Positions 1-8,083 of a stretch of 64,000 nucleotides of DNA are shown here, one piece after another. A program made the translations under genes and the position numbers. The notes under the pieces are model-generated. The model saw only the letters and a program-made list of their open reading frames with translations. It was not told the DNA's origin and ran no database searches. The stretch's first letter is position 1. Every line of letters starts with the position of its first letter. The stretch lies in assembly GCF_029854195.1 (NCBI RefSeq), contig NZ_CP122960.1, positions 1,742,001-1,806,000 of the forward strand, given 5' to 3'. This stretch comes from Amylibacter sp. IMCC11727. Its GTDB lineage: Bacteria > Pseudomonadota > Alphaproteobacteria > Rhodobacterales > Rhodobacteraceae.

Positions 1-2601
1 ACAGCGGCGGGTTTGGGGGACTTTTCCAAGTTGCCCGCATCTTTGAAGGTGGTTTTGGAAAATATGCTGCGGTTTGAAGACGGCGGTCGCACCGTTTCTG
101 TGGATGACATTAAGGCGTTTGCCGAGTGGGGTGCCAATGGCGGTAAAAACCCGCGCGAGATCGCCTATCGCCCAGCACGTGTTCTGTTGCAGGATTTCAC
201 TGGCGTTCCAGCGGTAGTTGATCTGGCCGCGATGCGTGATGCGATTGTCGAACTGGGTGGTGATGCAACGCAGATTAACCCGCAAAACCCTGTTGATTTG
301 GTCATCGACCACTCTGTTATGATTGACGAGTTTGGCAACCCACGTGCGTTCCAGATGAACGTAGACCGCGAATACGAGCGTAACATGGAGCGGTATACTT
401 TCCTGAAATGGGGTCAGAGCGCGTTTGACAACTTTAAGGTTGTTCCTCCGGGTACTGGTATTTGTCACCAAGTGAACCTTGAGTATCTGAGCCAGACGGT
501 TTGGACGGACAAAGACCAAAACGGTGTTGAGGTTGCGTATCCTGACACGCTGGTCGGTACAGACAGCCACACAACCATGGTAAACGGCGCTGCTGTTCTG
601 GGTTGGGGTGTTGGCGGGATCGAAGCGGAAGCAGCGATGCTGGGCCAACCGATTTCCATGTTGATCCCTGAAGTGATCGGCTTTGAGCTGACCGGGCAGA
701 TGGTTGAAGGCACAACGGGTACTGATTTGGTGCTGAAAGTTGTGGAAATGCTGCGCGAGAAGGGCGTGGTTGGCAAGTTCGTGGAATTCTACGGCGCTGG
801 TTTGGATACGCTGCCATTGGCGGATCGTGCGACGATTGCCAACATGGCCCCAGAATACGGCGCGACCTGTGGTTTCTTCCCAATTGATGGGGAAACACTG
901 CGTTACATGCGTACAACGGGCCGTGACGAAGCACGGATCGCATTGGTTGAGGCCTATGCCAAAGAAAACGGCATGTGGCGGGATGCGGATTATGCGCCGA
1001 TTTACACAGACACGCTGAAACTCGACATGGGCACAATTGTTCCTGCGATTTCGGGGCCAAAACGACCACAAGATTTTGTGGCTTTGGACAATGCCAAAGC
1101 GGCATTCAAAAAAGAGATGGAAGAGACCTTTAAACGCCCAATGGGCAAAGAGGTTGCTGTTAAGGGCGAAGATTACACGATGGAAAGCGGCAAGGTTGTG
1201 ATCGCGTCGATCACCTCCTGTACGAACACATCGAACCCATATGTGATGATCGGTGCGGGCCTTGTGGCACGCAAAGCCGCCGCACTTGGCCTTGATCGGA
1301 AGCCTTGGGTGAAAACATCCCTCGCGCCAGGTTCGCAGGTTGTTTCTGCGTATTTGGAAGCAGCCGATTTGCAGAAAGACCTTGATAAGGTTGGATTTAA
1401 CCTTGTTGGCTATGGTTGTACGACCTGTATTGGTAACTCTGGCCCGATCCAAGCTGAGCTGTCTGAAGCGATTGCCGAAGGTGATTTGGTGGCCACGGCT
1501 GTTCTGTCTGGTAACCGTAACTTTGAAGGTCGGATTTCCCCTGACGTGCGTGCGAACTATCTGGCGTCACCGCCGCTGGTTGTGGCCTATGCGCTGGCAG
1601 GGACGCTCGATATCGACCTGACCAAGGATGCCATCGGGCAGGACAAAGACGGCAACGATGTTTATCTGAAAGACATCTGGCCATCTACGCAGGAAATCGC
1701 AGATCTGGTTGAGCAAACCGTGACGCGCGAAGCGTTTTTGGAAAAATACGCGTCTGTGTTTGATGGGGATGAGAAGTGGCAGAGTGTTGCGACAACTGAC
1801 AGCCTGACATACGACTGGCCAGCCACATCAACATATGTGCGTAACCCACCGTATTTCCAAGGAATGTCAGCAGAGCCTGCGGATAAAATCTCTTCTGTTG
1901 AGGGGGCGAAAGTGCTCGCGCTGCTTGGGGATATGATTACCACAGACCACATTTCCCCAGCGGGTTCTTTCAAGCAATCCACCCCAGCGGGTGAGTATCT
2001 GACATCGCATCAGGTGCCTGTGCGTGAGTTCAACTCTTATGGGTCCCGTCGTGGGAACCACGAGGTGATGATGCGCGGTACGTTCGCCAACATCCGCATC
2101 AAGAACGAGATGCTGGATGGCGTTGAGGGCGGCTACACCAAGGGGCCAGATGGCGAACAAACTTCCATCTATGACGCGGCGATGGCGCATCAGGCAAATG
2201 GCACGCCTTTGGTTGTCTTTGGCGGTGTTCAATACGGCGCAGGGTCCTCACGTGATTGGGCGGCCAAGGGCACAGCTCTGTTGGGGGTGAAGGCGGTTAT
2301 CGCGGAAAGTTTTGAGCGTATTCACCGGTCCAACTTGGTTGGCATGGGCGTGGTTCCGTTTGAATTCACAGGCGGGGACAGCCGCAAAACGCTGAACCTG
2401 ACGGGTGAAGAAACTGTTTCTATTCATGGACTTGAAAGCGTTGAGCCGCTTGCCGATGTGTCTTGCACGATTACGTACCCGAATGGCGAGAGCAAAGAGA
2501 TCACGCTGAAATGTCGTATCGATACGGAAGTTGAAATCGACTACATCAAAAACGGCGGTGTGCTGCACTATGTTCTGCGGAACTTGGCCAAAGCTGCGTA
2601 A
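1..2601 (+). CDS. acnA: Aconitate hydratase A (5' end outside window)
   Basis: Aconitase of the TCA cycle, interconverting citrate and isocitrate through cis-aconitate in the cytoplasm. The reading frame is open from the first base, and the residues before the first possible start (TTG at 13) already resemble the family, so the gene is cut by the window edge; about 866 residues are visible against roughly 890-920 for AcnA. The three 4Fe-4S ligands are seen as Cys at visible codons 407 (SCTNTSNP) and 473 and 476 (GCTTC). The C-terminal swivel domain, with the GSSRDWAAKG motif, is complete. A strong terminator hairpin follows. The gene is a single unit here; no co-transcribed neighbour is visible. 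Confidence 0.97.
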   Translation, partial: TAAGLGDFSKLPASLKVVLENMLRFEDGGRTVSVDDIKAFAEWGANGGKNPREIAYRPARVLLQDFTGVPAVVDLAAMRDAIVELGGDATQINPQNPVDLVIDHSVMIDEFGNPRAFQMNVDREYERNMERYTFLKWGQSAFDNFKVVPPGTGICHQVNLEYLSQTVWTDKDQNGVEVAYPDTLVGTDSHTTMVNGAAVLGWGVGGIEAEAAMLGQPISMLIPEVIGFELTGQMVEGTTGTDLVLKVVEMLREKGVVGKFVEFYGAGLDTLPLADRATIANMAPEYGATCGFFPIDGETLRYMRTTGRDEARIALVEAYAKENGMWRDADYAPIYTDTLKLDMGTIVPAISGPKRPQDFVALDNAKAAFKKEMEETFKRPMGKEVAVKGEDYTMESGKVVIASITSCTNTSNPYVMIGAGLVARKAAALGLDRKPWVKTSLAPGSQVVSAYLEAADLQKDLDKVGFNLVGYGCTTCIGNSGPIQAELSEAIAEGDLVATAVLSGNRNFEGRISPDVRANYLASPPLVVAYALAGTLDIDLTKDAIGQDKDGNDVYLKDIWPSTQEIADLVEQTVTREAFLEKYASVFDGDEKWQSVATTDSLTYDWPATSTYVRNPPYFQGMSAEPADKISSVEGAKVLALLGDMITTDHISPAGSFKQSTPAGEYLTSHQVPVREFNSYGSRRGNHEVMMRGTFANIRIKNEMLDGVEGGYTKGPDGEQTSIYDAAMAHQANGTPLVVFGGVQYGAGSSRDWAAKGTALLGVKAVIAESFERIHRSNLVGMGVVPFEFTGGDSRKTLNLTGEETVSIHGLESVEPLADVSCTITYPNGESKEITLKCRIDTEVEIDYIKNGGVLHYVLRNLAKAA

Positions 2602-2625
2602 ATCGCAACACATTTAAATCAATTG

Positions 2626-2653
2626 AAAGCGCCCCAATCGGGGCGCTTTTTGT
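2626..2653 (+). terminator. Rho-independent terminator after acnA
   Basis: A perfect 10-bp stem (AAAGCGCCCC / GGGGCGCTTT) with an AATC loop runs into a T-rich stretch 25 bp after the aconitase stop codon. Confidence 0.85.
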
Positions 2654-2696
2654 TTGTGCCTGATGGCCCTAGAGTACAAGAAAAAAGAGGGCACAC

Positions 2697-3068
2697 ATGC
2701 AAAACGAAAAATCGAAAATCACGGCTTATGCGTTGTGGTTGGTTATTGGCGCCTTTGGGGCGCATCGGTTTTATTTGGGGCGGATCAAGACGGGCATTTT
2801 ACTTGCGGCGCTGTTGGTTGTGAGTATCGGCTTAGCAACTGCGGGTGGTTTGATGTTGTACCGCGCAGTTGATAGCGGCGCGTCCATTGAAACAGTCGTT
2901 GCCCCCGGTTCATCTTATATTGTTTTAACTTCTGTCGGAACGTTGATGTTTTTTGCATGGGCGGTTTGGTATTTGTTGGACCTGATTTTCATCCATACGA
3001 TGATGAAAAAGGATCAGTTGCGGGCAGGTAATTTAACGCAAAAAAAAGCCGCCGAGGTTTTTGAATAG
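2697..3068 (+). CDS. TM2-domain membrane protein (first of a tandem pair)
   Basis: Small integral membrane protein of 123 residues. The N-terminal half carries the TM2 signature: a first hydrophobic helix, then FGAHRFYLGR and a second helix. A further hydrophobic helix lies at about residues 80-100, followed by a charged Lys-rich tail. An A/G-rich ribosome binding site (AAAAAAGAGGG) precedes the ATG. The next gene is a paralogue starting 9 bp downstream, so both are probably co-transcribed. TM2 proteins have no single established biochemical role; the domain is found in many bacterial inner-membrane proteins. The function is therefore unassigned, but the family call is firm. Confidence 0.85.
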   Translation: MQNEKSKITAYALWLVIGAFGAHRFYLGRIKTGILLAALLVVSIGLATAGGLMLYRAVDSGASIETVVAPGSSYIVLTSVGTLMFFAWAVWYLLDLIFIHTMMKKDQLRAGNLTQKKAAEVFE

Positions 3069-3077
3069 GGGCCGAAC

Positions 3078-3425
3078 ATGCAGAAAATGCGCACAGAAAA
3101 GTCTATGGTGATTGCCTATGTGATTTGGTTCTTTTTGGGTCAATTTGGGGTGCATCGGATGTATTTGGGGCGGGTGCGTTCTGGTCTGTTGATGTTAGGA
3201 TTGATCGTTGGGTTCGGTATCTTCCTTTTGATTGGTTTGTCACAGGATGCAGGGACCCTTAGTGACACTGGGCTTATGATCATGTCTGTATCGAGCTTTT
3301 CGATGCTTGCACTTTGGTTTTGCTGGTACATCGTTGACATCGTTTTGATTGCGGTCATGGTGTCAAAAGACAATAATGAGGCGCGAAAAACCAACCCTGA
3401 CCATATGGAACAGGTGTTTAAGTGA
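3078..3425 (+). CDS. TM2-domain membrane protein (second of a tandem pair)
   Basis: Membrane protein of 115 residues with the same plan as the preceding gene: short charged N-terminus, helix, the TM2 motif FGVHRMYLGR, then two further hydrophobic segments. The two proteins are clearly homologous (same motif spacing and similar C-terminal WYxxDxxxI stretch), which suggests a local duplication. The start chosen has a GGGG element about 7 bp upstream; an ATG three codons later is an alternative. The role is unknown. The next gene begins 34 bp downstream on the same strand and may belong to the same transcript. Confidence 0.83.
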   Translation: MQKMRTEKSMVIAYVIWFFLGQFGVHRMYLGRVRSGLLMLGLIVGFGIFLLIGLSQDAGTLSDTGLMIMSVSSFSMLALWFCWYIVDIVLIAVMVSKDNNEARKTNPDHMEQVFK

Positions 3426-3459
3426 CCCCGAATTTTTTGGTTCGCGCAAGGATAACCAA

Positions 3460-3909
3460 ATGAAACACTTCCCAGATTTACCGCCTGTTTGGACCATTGG
3501 CGCGTTTGTGCTGAGCTGGGTGTTTTCACAGGTTTTGCCCCTTGTCAGCGTTCAATCCTTTGGGTTGCAGTTGTTGGGGCTGGCGTGGATCGGTATTGCG
3601 GTTTTGATTGTGCTTTGGGCTGCACTGCAATTTCGCAAAAGCAAAACAACGATTGAACCGCATCACACACCAACTGCGTTGATTATCAAAGGGCCGTATC
3701 GGTTTTCACGCAATCCAATTTATGTGGCGATGGTGTTGTCATCTGCTGGTGTGGCGCTGTGGTGTGCCGCATTGAGTGCATTTATCCCTACAATCGTGTT
3801 GGCGATTGTGTTGCACCGCCGATTTGTCATGCCCGAAGAACGCTTGTTGCGCGAAACGTTCGGGAACGATGCGGATGCCTATATCAGCTCGTCAAAACGG
3901 TGGGTATAA
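3460..3909 (+). CDS. Isoprenylcysteine carboxyl methyltransferase-like membrane protein
   Basis: Integral membrane protein of 149 residues resembling the ICMT/PEMT-like methyltransferase family. It shows hydrophobic helices near residues 8-26 and 32-50, then the family's cofactor-side motif GPYRFSRNPIYVAM at about residues 76-89, another helix pair, and a C-terminal PEERLLRETFG stretch typical of the family. Bacterial members probably methylate lipid or small-molecule substrates using S-adenosylmethionine, but the substrate is unknown. A longer in-frame opening upstream overlaps the TM2 gene and gives non-homologous sequence, so the ATG at 3460 is chosen. Confidence 0.8.
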   Translation: MKHFPDLPPVWTIGAFVLSWVFSQVLPLVSVQSFGLQLLGLAWIGIAVLIVLWAALQFRKSKTTIEPHHTPTALIIKGPYRFSRNPIYVAMVLSSAGVALWCAALSAFIPTIVLAIVLHRRFVMPEERLLRETFGNDADAYISSSKRWV

Positions 3910-3945
3910 GCTTTGCCGTTTGGAGCGGTTGCTGATCGTGAAACC

Positions 3946-4965
3946 TTAGTTGTTCAGACCGAGCGCATTTAAGAGGTCTTTCCCTGAATAGGTTTTTTTT
4001 CCACCAGCTTCGGCGTGTTTCACCAAGTCTACCAACCTCGCATTAATAGGGGCGTTTTGTCCTGTTTGTGCAGCGATATGACAAACCTCTCCGTTGATCG
4101 TGTCGATTTCAGTGGGTTTGCCCGCAGCGAGGTCTTGGGCCATTGACGTTTGTGCCGTTGGGTCCAGTTTTTGGCGCGGCAGAACCAGAGTGTTAAAGAT
4201 CCAATTGGGCATCCGCAGCATTTTCACAATTTTACGGGCAGGCAAGGGGCCAGACTGTGCGTGTTGAATGCCAGCCAATTCGATAACGTCAATGGCTTCG
4301 GCCAGCGTGGCTGCATAGACGCAGCGATAGTTGCGGTCGCGCAGTTGATGAAACAGGGTTTTTCCAGAAAGTGCGTTGATTGGGTTGTTCAGGTTTAACA
4401 AAAGTTTGCCATGCTGCACGGATTCGATATCCGTTGACAGAACGATGGGTTCTACCGCGTCAGATAGGGCAGTGGCCAGTGTCTGCGTAATTTGCGCATC
4501 TTCTAGGGTGACATCCCCTACCGAGGATCGTTTCAAGGTGCTGGGATCGGTCCAAACCACGTTATAAGGCACCATGCCTGCCAAAACTGTCCGATTGGGA
4601 AAAGCTGCCCGAAGATCGCGGACAGGTTTCATTCCGTTTAACAAGCATAGGATTGGCGTATCTGGGGCGGCGTGCGTTTGGATTTCAGCAATGGCTTGCG
4701 GGATCGCGGTGGATTTGACCGTAATCACAATTAGCCGTGCGTGCGCCAAAACCGCTGGATCCTTGGCAAGGGAGAGCGTTGAGGTGAGGTCATCGGGGGA
4801 TAATGTAATGCCGTTTGACAGCGACAGCCCCGTTTTTTGCAAGGCAAAAAGACTTTGACGACCGAGCAGTGTGATAGGGATACCCGCATTGCCCCAAATT
4901 GCGCCGAGGTAACAGCCAATGGCCCCTGCGCCAAGGATCACTGTTTTTGGGGGTGATTGAGTCAT
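3946..4965 (-). CDS. Ketopantoate reductase family protein (PanE/ApbA-like)
   Basis: NAD(P)-dependent 2-ketoacid reductase of 339 residues. The N-terminus has the Rossmann signature ILGAGAIGCYLG directly after the chosen start, which is why the ATG at 4965 is preferred over a frame extending 56 codons further upstream with unrelated sequence. The C-terminal helical domain contains the ketopantoate-reductase-type pattern GKLLLNLNNPINAL and the later EIDTINGEV segment. The family reduces ketopantoate to pantoate in coenzyme A synthesis, but genomes often carry several paralogues of unknown substrate. No pan genes are nearby, so panE itself is not claimed. It is divergent from the DUF1223 gene. 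Confidence 0.85.
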   Translation of the reverse strand: MTQSPPKTVILGAGAIGCYLGAIWGNAGIPITLLGRQSLFALQKTGLSLSNGITLSPDDLTSTLSLAKDPAVLAHARLIVITVKSTAIPQAIAEIQTHAAPDTPILCLLNGMKPVRDLRAAFPNRTVLAGMVPYNVVWTDPSTLKRSSVGDVTLEDAQITQTLATALSDAVEPIVLSTDIESVQHGKLLLNLNNPINALSGKTLFHQLRDRNYRCVYAATLAEAIDVIELAGIQHAQSGPLPARKIVKMLRMPNWIFNTLVLPRQKLDPTAQTSMAQDLAAGKPTEIDTINGEVCHIAAQTGQNAPINARLVDLVKHAEAGGKKTYSGKDLLNALGLNN

Positions 4966-5131
4966 CAAACCTGTCCGTCTGCTTTGGCAAACGGTAACAT
5001 GGGGCAGGTGTGATGCAAGCCATTGCGCGGCGAATTTAGAATTGTAACAATTCGCTCTCGAAACGTTTATTGGCCAAATTGGTGTGCGTTTGGCTATATG
5101 ATGAGCAACAGTATGAGATACGAGCACAGAC

Positions 5132-5833
5132 ATGCGTAAATTATTGGCCAGTTTGGCCCTAGCAACTTTGGGATTTGGCAGTCCCGTATTGGCCGATAAG
5201 TCGGTGGTTGTGGTGGAACTTTACACCTCTCAGGGGTGTTCTTCCTGCCCACCTGCAGATGAAATTCTGGCTGAAATTGCTGGGCGAGAAGACGTGATCG
5301 CTTTGGGGTTGCATGTGGATTATTGGGATTATTTGGGATGGCGCGACAACCTTGCGCGGCCTGAGTTTACCGAACGGCAATCCCAATTTAACACGAAAAT
5401 GAAAAGCCGTTATCGTTTGGTAACGCCACAGATGATTTTCAATGGCGAGCATTACGTAGCGGGGGCGAGCCGGAAAAAGGCGTTGATGTATGTGGATATG
5501 ATGTCTGAATCCACTGAAAAAGCGTATATGACGCTGTCGCGCAGTGGAACGACGATGGAAATTCGGGTGTCAGCGCGGGGTGGAAAAACCGCGCCGTCTG
5601 ATCTGCATGTGGTGCAATACACGCCCAACATTCCCGTCAAGATTAAGCGCGGTGAAAACGCGGGGCGGACGATCAATTACGTGAATACTGTCACCTCTTG
5701 GGACACGGTTGCCCGTTGGGATGGTGTTGGCGCGCTGACCGTCAAACATGATGTGACGGCTGATGGTAAATATGCGGTTGTGCTGCAAACTCAAAACCTC
5801 GGCCCTGTTATTGTGGCGCGACGATTGGATTAA
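5132..5833 (+). CDS. Secreted DUF1223 thioredoxin-like protein
   Basis: Protein of 233 residues with an N-terminal signal peptide (MRKLLASLALATLGFG..., probable cleavage after VLA at about residue 21). The mature part starts with VVVELYTSQGCSSCPPAD, a thioredoxin-like strand followed by CSSC at about residues 36-39, the hallmark of DUF1223. A Trp/Tyr-rich stretch (DYWDYLGW) follows, also typical. The likely location is the periplasm. The role is not established; the CxxC suggests a redox or metal function, which is inference only. The neighbour downstream is convergent. Confidence 0.85.
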   Translation: MRKLLASLALATLGFGSPVLADKSVVVVELYTSQGCSSCPPADEILAEIAGREDVIALGLHVDYWDYLGWRDNLARPEFTERQSQFNTKMKSRYRLVTPQMIFNGEHYVAGASRKKALMYVDMMSESTEKAYMTLSRSGTTMEIRVSARGGKTAPSDLHVVQYTPNIPVKIKRGENAGRTINYVNTVTSWDTVARWDGVGALTVKHDVTADGKYAVVLQTQNLGPVIVARRLD

Positions 5834-5870
5834 CAAAGATAGATGGTGCAGGCTGGGCGTTTGGGGAAAC

Positions 5871-6767
5871 TCAAACGCCTTTTTCTTTGGCAGAGAATGT
5901 TTCGCGATACCAGACATAAACGCCTGCACTGATGATGATCGCAGCACCCAAGATGGTTGGGGCGTCTGGGATCTCAAAGAAGAACAGATATCCCCAAAGC
6001 CCGTTGAACAGCAGCGTGACATAGCCGAACGGGGCGAGGTAAGAGGCTTCGGTGATGGTGAACGCGCGGATCAGTAAATAATGACCGCATCCTCCCACGA
6101 TGCCCATGCTTGTCATGAGACCCGCATCTGGCAGGGTTGGGGTTTCCCAAATTGTTGGGACGATCAGGCAGCTGGCGATGCAGCCAATCAATGCGGTGTA
6201 CAAAAAGCTGGTCCATGGGCTTTCGTCTTTGCCAAGGAACCGCGTGGAAATGGCATAGCCCGAGAAACAAAACGCGGCGAGGGCAGGGAGCAGGGCAACA
6301 AACGAGAAGACTTCACTACCAGGGCGAATGATGACCATTGCGCCGATGAGGCCGATGAACACACCGATCCAGCGGCGCAGGCCGACTTTTTCTTTTAAGA
6401 CAAAGAAAGACAGGATTGTGATGAACAAGGGGGCGATTTCGAACACCGCGGTTGCCGAGCTGATGGGGATGTATTTCAGGGATGTGAAGAAAGACATGGT
6501 TGCGCCAAACAGAAAGGCGGAGCGAATGAGTTGCAGGCCTATGTGTTTGGTGCGCAGTAGTTTTGCAAGGAACGGCGATAGGACCACAAAAGCAATGACG
6601 GTTTGCGAGGTATAGCGGGCCCAAACGACTTGCAAAGGGTGGTGACGGTCGGTCAGCCCCTTGGCGATGCCATCCATGATGGAAAACAGGAAAAGTGTGG
6701 TAAGGAACAGCAGCGTGCCTTTGGCAAGCGGACCAAGCCCATCCCAAAGGCGTAGGGCTGATGTCAT
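5871..6767 (-). CDS. EamA/DMT-family transporter of the nitrile-hydratase-like operon
   Basis: Ten-helix drug/metabolite transporter of 298 residues made of two EamA repeats (about residues 17-145 and 158-285), with the family's acidic end-of-helix motif around FFVLKEKVGLRRWIG. Its ATG overlaps the stop codon of the upstream nitrile-hydratase alpha-like gene by four bases (ATGA), so it is the last gene of that operon and is translationally coupled. The context suggests it moves the substrate or product of the hydratase-like enzyme, but the direction and compound cannot be read from sequence. Confidence 0.88.
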   Translation of the reverse strand: MTSALRLWDGLGPLAKGTLLFLTTLFLFSIMDGIAKGLTDRHHPLQVVWARYTSQTVIAFVVLSPFLAKLLRTKHIGLQLIRSAFLFGATMSFFTSLKYIPISSATAVFEIAPLFITILSFFVLKEKVGLRRWIGVFIGLIGAMVIIRPGSEVFSFVALLPALAAFCFSGYAISTRFLGKDESPWTSFLYTALIGCIASCLIVPTIWETPTLPDAGLMTSMGIVGGCGHYLLIRAFTITEASYLAPFGYVTLLFNGLWGYLFFFEIPDAPTILGAAIIISAGVYVWYRETFSAKEKGV

Positions 6768-7414
6768 TCTGGGGCGGACGCCAATGCCACGCCGATCATA
6801 GAATCGCGGTTTACCAGTGCTGCGAGCGCGTCTTCATCCATGTCCTCGGTCCCTTCGGGCCGCGTTGGCAGGATCAAATAGCGCATGTCGGCGGTGCTGT
6901 CGTGAACGCGGACTTGCACATCATCAGGCAGATCGAGACCGAATTCGGACAGAACTTTGCGCGGGGTTTTCACCACGCGGGAACGGTATGCCCGTTGTTT
7001 GTACCAATCGGGTGGCAAGCCGAGCAGATTGCGCGGGTAACAGGAACACAATGTACAAACGACGACGTTGTGCTCTGTCGGTGTGTTTTCCAAAACCACG
7101 AGTTTCATGGCATCCGCATGAAAGCCCATTTCGTTGATCGCCGCAGAGCCATCGGTCAAAAGGCGGGCTTTGTAGTCGGGATCTGTCCAAGCGCGGGCAA
7201 CCACTTTGGCGCCGTCGGCAGGGGAGCGGCGGTCCATAGCTTCGACCGTTTTGGTGATTTCTTCGCGGGTGAGGATGCCTTTTTCCACCAACAATTCGCG
7301 CATGGCGATTTCCATGGCTTGCCATTTGGTCAGTGGATGGTCCTGATCGGGCTGATACGGGTGTCCAGAAGGGGACAGATGATCATGCCCGTGGTCGTGA
7401 TGGTCATGTGGCAT
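6764..7414 (-). CDS. Cobalt-type nitrile hydratase alpha / thiocyanate hydrolase gamma-like subunit
   Basis: Metal-centre subunit of the nitrile hydratase superfamily, 216 residues. The claw-setting motif VCTLCSC places Cys at 120, 123 and 125; Thr (not Ser) after the first Cys is the pattern of the non-corrin Co(III) type. In the family the second and third cysteines are oxidised to sulfinate/sulfenate. The following YPRNLLGLPPDWY and C-terminal NRDSMIGVAL are also family-typical. The first 30 residues are unusually His/Asp-rich (HDHHDHGHDH), possibly a metal-loading segment. It overlaps the upstream beta-C-domain gene by 11 bp and the transporter by 4 bp. Whether it hydrates nitriles, thiocyanate or something else is not decided by sequence. 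Confidence 0.9.
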   Translation of the reverse strand: MPHDHHDHGHDHLSPSGHPYQPDQDHPLTKWQAMEIAMRELLVEKGILTREEITKTVEAMDRRSPADGAKVVARAWTDPDYKARLLTDGSAAINEMGFHADAMKLVVLENTPTEHNVVVCTLCSCYPRNLLGLPPDWYKQRAYRSRVVKTPRKVLSEFGLDLPDDVQVRVHDSTADMRYLILPTRPEGTEDMDEDALAALVNRDSMIGVALASAPE

Positions 7415-7679
7415 TTACAGGCTCCAACCAGTGTTCATAGATTTCTGCGTCAATTGTGTCCGTTGGGGTCTCGGCATCATCGCCCCAGACTTCGGCCATT
7501 GTGAAGCGGACGCGCACAAGTTTGCGCATGTCGGCTTTTTGGCGGTAGGCCCGTTGTTCGGGATTTTCAAAGGCACCCAGTTCCCGTTCGATCACGCCCG
7601 TTTTGCCACGTAGGAAAAATGGTGTGCGAACGTGGCCAGGGGGAAACCAGCTTTTGACGCGAACGGTTTGCGTGCTCAT
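7404..7679 (-). CDS. Nitrile hydratase beta C-terminal-domain subunit (SH3-like)
   Basis: Protein of 91 residues matching only the C-terminal SH3-like barrel of nitrile hydratase beta: VKSWFPPGHVRTPFFLRGKTG near the start, then RKLVRVRFTMAEVWGDD and DTIDAEIYEHWLEP at the end. The N-terminal half of beta is encoded by the preceding gene, so beta is split into two polypeptides as in thiocyanate hydrolase (alpha and beta chains) and toyocamycin nitrile hydratase. Start at 7679 is chosen because its ATG overlaps the upstream TGA (ATGA). This coupling implies equimolar production with the other subunits. Confidence 0.87.
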   Translation of the reverse strand: MSTQTVRVKSWFPPGHVRTPFFLRGKTGVIERELGAFENPEQRAYRQKADMRKLVRVRFTMAEVWGDDAETPTDTIDAEIYEHWLEPVNAT

Positions 7680-8020
7680 TCTCCGCCCCCTGCGCATTCG
7701 CCGTAGGTTTCGCCGCGTGCGGTCACTTCGGCCATTTTTGTAGAGAGTTCTTCTAATGTATAAGCGCCTGCTTCGAGCATGTTTTGGTTCACGGATTGAA
7801 CCCAGCGTTCGTAATAAGACATCGTTTCAAAGGCGTCTTCGCCCATGTCTTCGAGAACGCGGCGCAGGCCATCCACGGTGAAATACCCTTTGCCCGAGGT
7901 CAAAACCAGCAGAGCATCTACCCTCTTTTCCCAAAGCGCAAAGTTATGTTGATCGAAGTCGATCTCGCCAGCAGGCTGGCCACCCATATCGTGCCAGCGT
8001 CGTATTTTGTCATGTTCCAT
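7676..8020 (-). CDS. Nitrile hydratase beta N-terminal-domain subunit
   Basis: Protein of 114 residues corresponding to the helical N-terminal domain of nitrile hydratase beta. It has the HDMGG motif at residues 10-14, then a Trp-containing helix (FALWEKRVDALLVL), the RRVLEDMGED stretch, and the YYERWVQSVNQNMLEAG helix that matches the beta-subunit YYEHWL pattern. It is the first gene of the operon (beta-N, beta-C, alpha, transporter). The open frame extends far upstream, but that part is antisense to the GrdB-like gene and is not family-like, so the ATG at 8020 is used. The promoter must lie in the 63 bp shared with the divergent gene. Confidence 0.86.
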   Translation of the reverse strand: MEHDKIRRWHDMGGQPAGEIDFDQHNFALWEKRVDALLVLTSGKGYFTVDGLRRVLEDMGEDAFETMSYYERWVQSVNQNMLEAGAYTLEELSTKMAEVTARGETYGECAGGGE

Positions 8021-8083
8021 AACGATCACGTTACGAGAGTTGGAATGGGCCTGCAAGCAGAGTAAATTGAGGGAAGCAAGAAA

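Noticed and set aside
434..1105. 223-codon frame antisense to aconitase
   Set aside because: Lies wholly in a conserved coding region on the other strand; composition and lack of motifs mark it as a shadow.
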